DNA of 33,260 nt, taken from the NCBI GenBank assembly GCA_021774075.1, contig JAJFJK010000012.1, positions 1-33,260 of the forward strand, in the 5' to 3' direction. Below are positions 28,650 through 33,260 of this stretch, piece after piece. Made by a program: the position numbers and the translations under genes. A model generated the notes under the pieces. It was not told the origin of the DNA, searched no databases, and saw nothing but the letters and a program-made list of their open reading frames with translations. Position 1 is the first letter of the stretch. Every line of letters starts with the position of its first letter. The stretch is from Nitrosomonas sp. Its GTDB lineage: Bacteria; Pseudomonadota; Gammaproteobacteria; Burkholderiales; Nitrosomonadaceae.

Positions 28650-29111
28650 ATGAAACAAGAACAAAAAGGTTTTACCTTAATCGAATTGATGATTGTTGTG
28701 GCTATTATTGGTATTTTGGCTGCTATTGCGGTGCCTGCTTATCAAACTTACACCTTAAAAGCACGATTTACTGAAGTCACCAACGCAACCGCCCCACTTA
28801 AACTGGGAGTTGAAATATGTGTACAAACTGGTGCATGTAATAATGCTGGTGTCGTCCTTGTGCCTGCGACTGGCACCGCTCTACGCGCAGCCACAGATGT
28901 ACCAAATGATGCTGGTCTATCAGGAATTGTAACTTCCGTTACAGTATCTGGCGCTGGTGTAATAACAGCCACCCCTGTTGCCGCTAATGGCATAACAGCA
29001 GCAGATACACTCATTATGACACCTACAATAACTGCTGCTACAGGCGGCGTAACATGGGCTAGAACTGGTGGCTGCACAGCATCTGCTCAAACAGGCGGCT
29101 CAATCTGCTAG
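28650..29111 (+). CDS. type IV pilin (PilA-like major or minor pilin)
   Basis: 153 residues from ATG 28650 with AAAGGAG eight nt upstream. A short basic leader MKQEQKG ends at the prepilin peptidase site [21 protein letters not shown]. Phe1 and Glu5 of the mature protein are present, with the hydrophobic N-terminal helix that packs in the fibre. The globular part is Ala/Thr/Val-rich and has Cys pairs at [10 protein letters not shown] and [14 protein letters not shown]; the last would close a C-terminal disulfide loop. Leader-peptide and length features fit type IVa pilins. It stands alone with its own promoter and terminator. Confidence 0.93.
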   Translation: MKQEQKGFTLIELMIVVAIIGILAAIAVPAYQTYTLKARFTEVTNATAPLKLGVEICVQTGACNNAGVVLVPATGTALRAATDVPNDAGLSGIVTSVTVSGAGVITATPVAANGITAADTLIMTPTITAATGGVTWARTGGCTASAQTGGSIC

Positions 29112-29114
29112 CCC

Positions 29115-29247
29115 GCGTAGGATGGGTGCAACCCATCAACCTTTATTTTTTGATCAAAAACACACCCCATTCGTGGGGTGTGTTTTTTTGTTCGTTGCAA
29201 CCTGATATCCACTATGGTGGATTTGATGGGTTGCACCCATCCTACGC
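29115..29247. repeat. 25-bp perfect inverted repeat flanking the pilin terminator
   Basis: The arms are 29115-29139 (GCGTAGGATGGGTGCAACCC and on) and 29223-29247, identical as inverted copies over 25 bases. Each arm is itself a small hairpin, GATGGGT-GCA-ACCCATC. The 83 bp between holds the terminator. The GTAGGATGGGTGCAACCCATC type is reminiscent of REP/BIME-like intergenic repeats widespread in proteobacteria. It may be a mobile or RAYT-linked repeat; no transposase gene is beside it. Confidence 0.75.
29156..29188 (+). terminator. bidirectional Rho-independent terminator after pilin
   Basis: AAAAACACACCCCA (29156-29169), loop TTCG, TGGGGTGTGTTTTT (29174-29187), with T-runs on both strands (seven T on plus, five on minus). 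It lies about 45 nt past the pilin stop and 120 nt past the ATPase stop on the other strand, so it can serve both convergent genes. Confidence 0.9.
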
Positions 29248-29310
29248 CATCAAGAATAACAATCGTAGCCGGGAAAGTCGTATTGAGGTATGTTATGTTT
29301 GAAAAACCCT

Positions 29311-31689
29311 CTATTTAATACAAACCACCCGAACTTGATGAATATCAGTAATCCCCTCCAATACCTTTTCTATACCATCCTGCTTCAACGTACGCATCCC
29401 GTCACCTAACGCGGTCACCAACATCTCTGCCACACGCGCGTGCTCCTGGATATTCTTCTTGATAGCGTCACTGGCCGTCAATAATTCATGCAAACCAACC
29501 CGCCCAGCATAACCGGTACCAGAACAATCATCACAGCCCACCGATTTATACAGGGTAATTTGACCGTTCTCGTCACCATATTGTTTCTTCCAGTTGGCTA
29601 ATATTTCCTGATAGGCGGCATCTGGATCTTGCTTGAAACGATCAATATTTTTCAGTTCATCACAATACTCTGTTAATAGTGATTTGATTTCCCGATCGTC
29701 AGCAACATGTGCTTCCTTACAGTTTTTACACAACCGTTTGGCCAAGCGCTGCGCCAGAATACCCAATAAGGCATCGGCAAAATTGAATGGGTCCATACCC
29801 ATATCCAGCAGTCGAATCACCGATTCCGTCGCACTGTTGGTATGCAAAGTGGCAAATACCAAATGACCGGTCAGTGATGCTTCAATACCAATACTGGTGG
29901 TTTCCTTGTCACGCATCTCACCCACCATAATAATGTCCGGATCTGCACGCAGGAAAGACTTCATAACAACCGGAAAGGTTAAGCCTGCTTTCACATTCAT
30001 TTGCACCTGACGCAATCCTTTCTGGGTAATTTCAACGGGGTCTTCCGCTGTCCAGATTTTAGTTTCCGCGCGATTAAGATGTTTCAGAATGGAATGCAAC
30101 GTGGTGGTTTTACCGGAACCGGTCGGGCCGCACACAAAAAACAACCCGTAAGGCTTACTAATTATCTTCTTCAATTCATCCGCGTTGTGTTGCGTAAAAC
30201 CCATATTATCAAGAGGAATAGGTTCTCCAGAGGCCAAGATACGCATAACAACGTCTTCCATACCACCTGCGGATGGAATAGTTGCCACCCGAAGCTCAAT
30301 ATCCAACGGACCATATTTCCTAAATCTTATTTTGCCGTCTTGTGGCCTGCGTTTTTCGGAAATATCCAGATCACACATAATCTTGATACGCGTTATCAAA
30401 GGATTGCGGTAACTGGCAGGAACTTCGATATAAGGCATTAAAGAACCATCCTTACGAAAACGAATTTTGGTTTTCTCTTTACCCGGATAGGGCTCTATAT
30501 GAATATCTGAAACCCCCATTTTGTAGGCTTCAATAATGATTTTATTAACCAGTTTAACCAACTCGTTATCCGCTGCCGCAGATGTCTCGTCCATTTCACT
30601 GACATCTTCAACCCCTTCATCAAGACCGGACAGCATGTCATTGATATCGCCGGAATCCATATCATCATGACTACCACCATAAAACGAATCCACGGTCTGT
30701 TTGAACTCGTTTTTCGTCGTGACGGCATAGATCACTTTATATTTCGGGAAGATATTGTTGACAATACGTTGTGATTTGATTCGTTCAGGGTCAAGCGTTA
30801 ACACCACCAGCCCATCTCTCGTGTCATCGATGGGTAGCCAGGCGTTAGTTTCGACATAGTGCCGTTTCAGGTTTCTCAGCAATTCCGAGGGCTTGATGCG
30901 ATCCGCTTTAAAAGGCTCATACTTGACCTGAAAAAAGGAAGCCAGCGCTTTACCAATCAACGGCACATTGATCTGAAATTCGTCAATTAGCACATCTTCC
31001 AGATCACAGTTTTTTTTACGCGCTGAACGTGTCGCCAAATCAAATTCGGCAGTGGATATCACGGCATCAAGAATCAAATAATCATATTTTGATTTTAGTA
31101 ATTGAAGCGGTTTCTGGCGCTGTTTAAAAGCAATTGCCAATGTTTGACAGATTTCAACAATACCCTCTTCAACCATGGCTGAGAACGGTTGATCATTCTT
31201 ATTATTGATGACCTGGACCACACCCATCAGATCATTATTATCAGCGTTCAAAATCGGCGCCACCAGCATTTGCTTGGTTCGATAGCCTGTACGCTTATCA
31301 ACTTCTTGCAGAAAAGTAAGTTGCGGACTCAGTTTTTGTAATTCCTTTTTATTGTAAACATCCGCCAGATTCACAATTTCCTTTTTCATACTCACATAGC
31401 CCGCAATACTACGTTCCGAAATCGGTAGCTTCAAATCCTGGAAGGAATCCAACCCGGTTTTCACTCTGGATGTAATGAACGATCTATCCGCACTCAGTGT
31501 ATATATAGTCAGCCGATCCGCATTAAACAAAGCGCACACGTCTTTACTGACCTCCAACATAATCTCGTCAATATCACCAGCAGCGTGTATTTTATTGGTA
31601 ACTGCCTGCAAATCCTTTGAGAAGCCCAGTTTATCTGCAATATCAGGGTTATTTTTTTGTGTCGGTTGTACTTCGGCTGTTTCACTCAT
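29311..31689 (-). CDS. GAF-domain type II secretion / type IV pilus assembly ATPase (GspE/PilB-like)
   Basis: 792 residues from ATG 31689, chosen because GGAGAGG lies 7 nt upstream; an earlier ATG at 31722 would place that site inside the gene. Order: a GAF domain (about 30-200, DVCALFNADRLTIYTLSADR, VVQVINNKNDQPFS), a GspE-N/MshE-N-like domain (about 230-320, DVLIDEFQINVPLIGKALAS), an acidic linker, and then the GspE ATPase with GPTGSGKTTT (about 520-529), Asp box EDPVE, Walker B PDIIMVGEMRD and His box GHLVFATLHTNSA. Zinc-type CxxC pairs (CKNC, CDDC) follow. The ATPase would power pilus or secretion machinery at the inner membrane. The GAF fusion suggests control by a small ligand. It is preceded by an MBL-fold gene, usp and terC. 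Confidence 0.92.
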   Translation of the reverse strand: MSETAEVQPTQKNNPDIADKLGFSKDLQAVTNKIHAAGDIDEIMLEVSKDVCALFNADRLTIYTLSADRSFITSRVKTGLDSFQDLKLPISERSIAGYVSMKKEIVNLADVYNKKELQKLSPQLTFLQEVDKRTGYRTKQMLVAPILNADNNDLMGVVQVINNKNDQPFSAMVEEGIVEICQTLAIAFKQRQKPLQLLKSKYDYLILDAVISTAEFDLATRSARKKNCDLEDVLIDEFQINVPLIGKALASFFQVKYEPFKADRIKPSELLRNLKRHYVETNAWLPIDDTRDGLVVLTLDPERIKSQRIVNNIFPKYKVIYAVTTKNEFKQTVDSFYGGSHDDMDSGDINDMLSGLDEGVEDVSEMDETSAAADNELVKLVNKIIIEAYKMGVSDIHIEPYPGKEKTKIRFRKDGSLMPYIEVPASYRNPLITRIKIMCDLDISEKRRPQDGKIRFRKYGPLDIELRVATIPSAGGMEDVVMRILASGEPIPLDNMGFTQHNADELKKIISKPYGLFFVCGPTGSGKTTTLHSILKHLNRAETKIWTAEDPVEITQKGLRQVQMNVKAGLTFPVVMKSFLRADPDIIMVGEMRDKETTSIGIEASLTGHLVFATLHTNSATESVIRLLDMGMDPFNFADALLGILAQRLAKRLCKNCKEAHVADDREIKSLLTEYCDELKNIDRFKQDPDAAYQEILANWKKQYGDENGQITLYKSVGCDDCSGTGYAGRVGLHELLTASDAIKKNIQEHARVAEMLVTALGDGMRTLKQDGIEKVLEGITDIHQVRVVCIK

Positions 31690-31711
31690 AACATTACCTC
31701 TCCAAAGCTTT

Positions 31712-32476
31712 CTAAAATTCAAACAACTGATCTTTTTTCAATATTTTTGGATTAAATGCTTTAGCGCATGTTGCAATCTCACGCATTGTTAACGCATCTT
31801 CACCCTGTTTCAAATGTGTAATATAGATTTCAGCTTCACGCTCAAGTTTTGCCAATTCCTCTGCTAACAAACTGGGACAAAGATGCTTGGATCTGATTGC
31901 AATCTCTCTTTTTTCTTCGCAAAAAGCTGATTCAATAATCAAGTATTCTAAATTTGAAATTTTGTTAACCACCGCCCATAGAGCATCATTAGTTGTGGTA
32001 TCACCCGTAAAGACAAGGCTCGCTTGACCTGAATCGAGCTGATAACCCACCGCTGGCACAACGTGATTTGCTGGCAGCGGTGTAATTTTGCGCCCACCCA
32101 GTTCAACAACCTCACCCAACGAAACAGTTTCATAACGCATATAAGGTGATTTTTTATCCGGGATCTTGGTAAAGTCAGGCCAGATATGCCAATTAAACAC
32201 ATGATCCCGCAATGTTTTCAATGTCTCTTGCGTGGCATGTACAGTAACCGGCTTATCACGCATAAAACCGACTGTATCAACCAAAAAAGGAATAAATGCC
32301 ACATGATCTAAATGCGCATGCGTCACAAAAATATGATCGATTTTGGCCAATTCTTGCATACTCAAGTTACCCACACCGGTACCGGCATCGATCAAAATAT
32401 CAGTATCGAGCAACATCGCCGTGGTATGAGAACCATCGCCGATACCACCACTACATCCTAATACCTTTAGCTTCAA
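31712..32476 (-). CDS. metallo-beta-lactamase-fold hydrolase (cyclic-nucleotide phosphodiesterase/RNase Z-like)
   Basis: 254 residues with the metal motif HAHLDH at 53-58 in IFVTHAHLDHVAF, an early GGIGDG segment, a later LPANHVVPAVGY (His ligand) and FTGDTT (Asp ligand). This arrangement fits the MBL branch that includes class II 3',5'-cyclic nucleotide phosphodiesterases and RNase Z relatives. No flexible exosite arm of RNase Z is evident. Substrate is undecided. Its stop lies 22 nt before the ATPase start, so it is likely co-transcribed with the GAF-domain ATPase, suggesting a link between a small nucleotide and that ATPase. This is inference. Confidence 0.85.
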   Translation of the reverse strand: MKLKVLGCSGGIGDGSHTTAMLLDTDILIDAGTGVGNLSMQELAKIDHIFVTHAHLDHVAFIPFLVDTVGFMRDKPVTVHATQETLKTLRDHVFNWHIWPDFTKIPDKKSPYMRYETVSLGEVVELGGRKITPLPANHVVPAVGYQLDSGQASLVFTGDTTTNDALWAVVNKISNLEYLIIESAFCEEKREIAIRSKHLCPSLLAEELAKLEREAEIYITHLKQGEDALTMREIATCAKAFNPKILKKDQLFEF

Positions 32477-32497
32477 TGTATTTTCCTCAGAAACACA

Positions 32498-32923
32498 CTA
32501 CTTAACCAATAAAACAGGCAAGCTTGACAACTGCATTACCTTGTTAGTCACTGAACCCATTAATAAACTTTTAATCGAACTTTGCCCACGCGGCCCCATC
32601 ATTATCAGATCACATTGCTTTTCTGTGGCAAATTGCACGATCATTTCTGCCGCATCACCAACCAGAATATGAAAGTGATATGCAACACCTGCATCACCCA
32701 GTAAATCACGTGCAAGCTGCAAACATTTCAACCCTTCCTCTTGATGATATTGTTTAATATCAGCCTGATTAATAAACAAAGAAACATTGCCATCCAGAGG
32801 AAACTGTATATTCAACAAATGAATTTCCGGTGCGTCCTTATACCAATCAAGCAATTGGATAGCATCAATCACTGACTGATTGGAATTATCAGAACCATCG
32901 ACCGGCATTAACACTTTTAACAT
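32498..32923 (-). CDS. universal stress protein, UspA family
   Basis: 141 residues, a single Usp domain. It starts MLKVLMPVDGSDNSNQSV, with the conserved Asp for ATP, and ends with the nucleotide motif G-2x-G-9x-GS (MGPRGQSSIKSLLMGS) and VMQLSSLPVLLVK. ATP-binding Usp proteins modulate stress responses; the partner cannot be told. It lies 21 nt upstream of the MBL gene and 40 nt downstream of the terC-like gene on one strand. Confidence 0.94.
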   Translation of the reverse strand: MLKVLMPVDGSDNSNQSVIDAIQLLDWYKDAPEIHLLNIQFPLDGNVSLFINQADIKQYHQEEGLKCLQLARDLLGDAGVAYHFHILVGDAAEMIVQFATEKQCDLIMMGPRGQSSIKSLLMGSVTNKVMQLSSLPVLLVK

Positions 32924-32963
32924 GATTAATTCCCAACATTTTTATATCAATATACACGCATGA

Positions 32964-33260
32964 TTAACGAGACCGATTCGTCTCATCCGCCAAATCAACA
33001 ATTGGGGCAAGCTTTGCCTGGGCTCTGGCTGCTAGGCGCTTGCCAATGGTCACAACCGCCAACGCTATACAAATCGGTGACAACCAATTTAGATACGCCG
33101 CGTTAACGCTCACCCATTCTCTGATGACCACGTCTGTGACAACCATATCACCGGCAATCCAACCCAATAATCCCGCACCAATTACAATAACAATCGGATA
33201 GCGATCCATCAGTTTCAACACTAATTTACTGCCCCAAACAATAATAGGCACACTAATAAC
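32964..33260 (-). CDS. TerC-family integral membrane protein, C-terminal part
   Basis: The last ~98 residues are visible; the frame stays open through the right edge, so the true start lies outside. It contains hydrophobic helices (VISVPIIVWGSKLVLKLM, then YPIVIVIGAGLLGWIAGDMV and LNWLSPICIALAVVTIG) and the conserved GWIAGDMVV motif of TerC/YjbE-like proteins. These are linked to metal export and tellurite tolerance, the former with better support. It ends with a polar tail. It appears to begin the terC-usp-MBL-ATPase transcript or to lie within it. Confidence 0.8.
   Translation of the reverse strand, partial: VISVPIIVWGSKLVLKLMDRYPIVIVIGAGLLGWIAGDMVVTDVVIREWVSVNAAYLNWLSPICIALAVVTIGKRLAARAQAKLAPIVDLADETNRSR

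Noticed and set aside
30001-30441. 146-codon plus-strand open frame opposite the ATPase gene
   Set aside because: Antisense shadow of the conserved Walker A/B region with no start signal or protein motif.

Overview
The window looks like chromosome from a betaproteobacterium, most likely Nitrosomonas or a close relative in the Nitrosomonadaceae. The evidence is gene order (hfq-hflX-hflK-hflC-yjeT-hisZ-purA, ilvB-ilvH-ilvC-psd-pssA-leuA, nitrilase-tldD next to glnE) and the character of the proteins, including a di-haem cytochrome c peroxidase. No ammonia-oxidation gene lies here, so the genus is inference. Most of the window is conserved core genome; accessory DNA is confined to the first ~2 kb and some small repeats.

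Layout. 1-1640: insertion-sequence debris, an IS630-family transposase (frameshifted, running off the left edge) abutting a decayed IS1182-family transposase. 1617-1985: a small Cys-rich secreted protein whose 3' end may be cut by the IS1182 end. 2215-4165 (+): ABC-F ATPase YbiT and a small exported coiled-coil protein. 4207-11288 (-): hfq-hflX-hflK-hflC, then a terminator and a 141-bp MITE-like element, then yjeT-hisZ-purA-GNAT. 11554-13227 (-): cytochrome c peroxidase and rppH. 13440-15730 (+): proS and an overlapping lytic transglycosylase. 15739-23080 (-): branched-chain amino acid and phospholipid block ilvB-ilvH-ilvC-psd-pssA-leuA, ending in a TlpA-like thioredoxin. 23141-25516 (-): tldD and nitrilase, divergent from glnE (25638-28427, +). 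28650-29111 (+): a type IV pilin behind a sigma-54 promoter. 29311-33260 (-): a GAF-domain type II secretion/pilus ATPase, a metallo-beta-lactamase-fold hydrolase, a universal stress protein and the end of a TerC-like membrane protein.

The most interesting regulatory signals are (i) a 28-codon, Leu-rich leader ORF in front of leuA whose predicted transcription start coincides with its ATG, overlapping two mutually exclusive hairpins, the second followed by a pyrimidine-rich tract (a candidate attenuator); (ii) a terminator-like hairpin plus T6 about 15 nt upstream of the cytochrome c peroxidase start; (iii) a MITE-like palindromic element with a 4-bp target duplication, and a lone copy of its end supplying the stop codon of the GNAT gene; (iv) a perfect 25-bp inverted repeat bracketing the terminator between pilin and ATPase. 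No tRNA, rRNA or CRISPR array was seen. No wholly new multi-gene system is evident.
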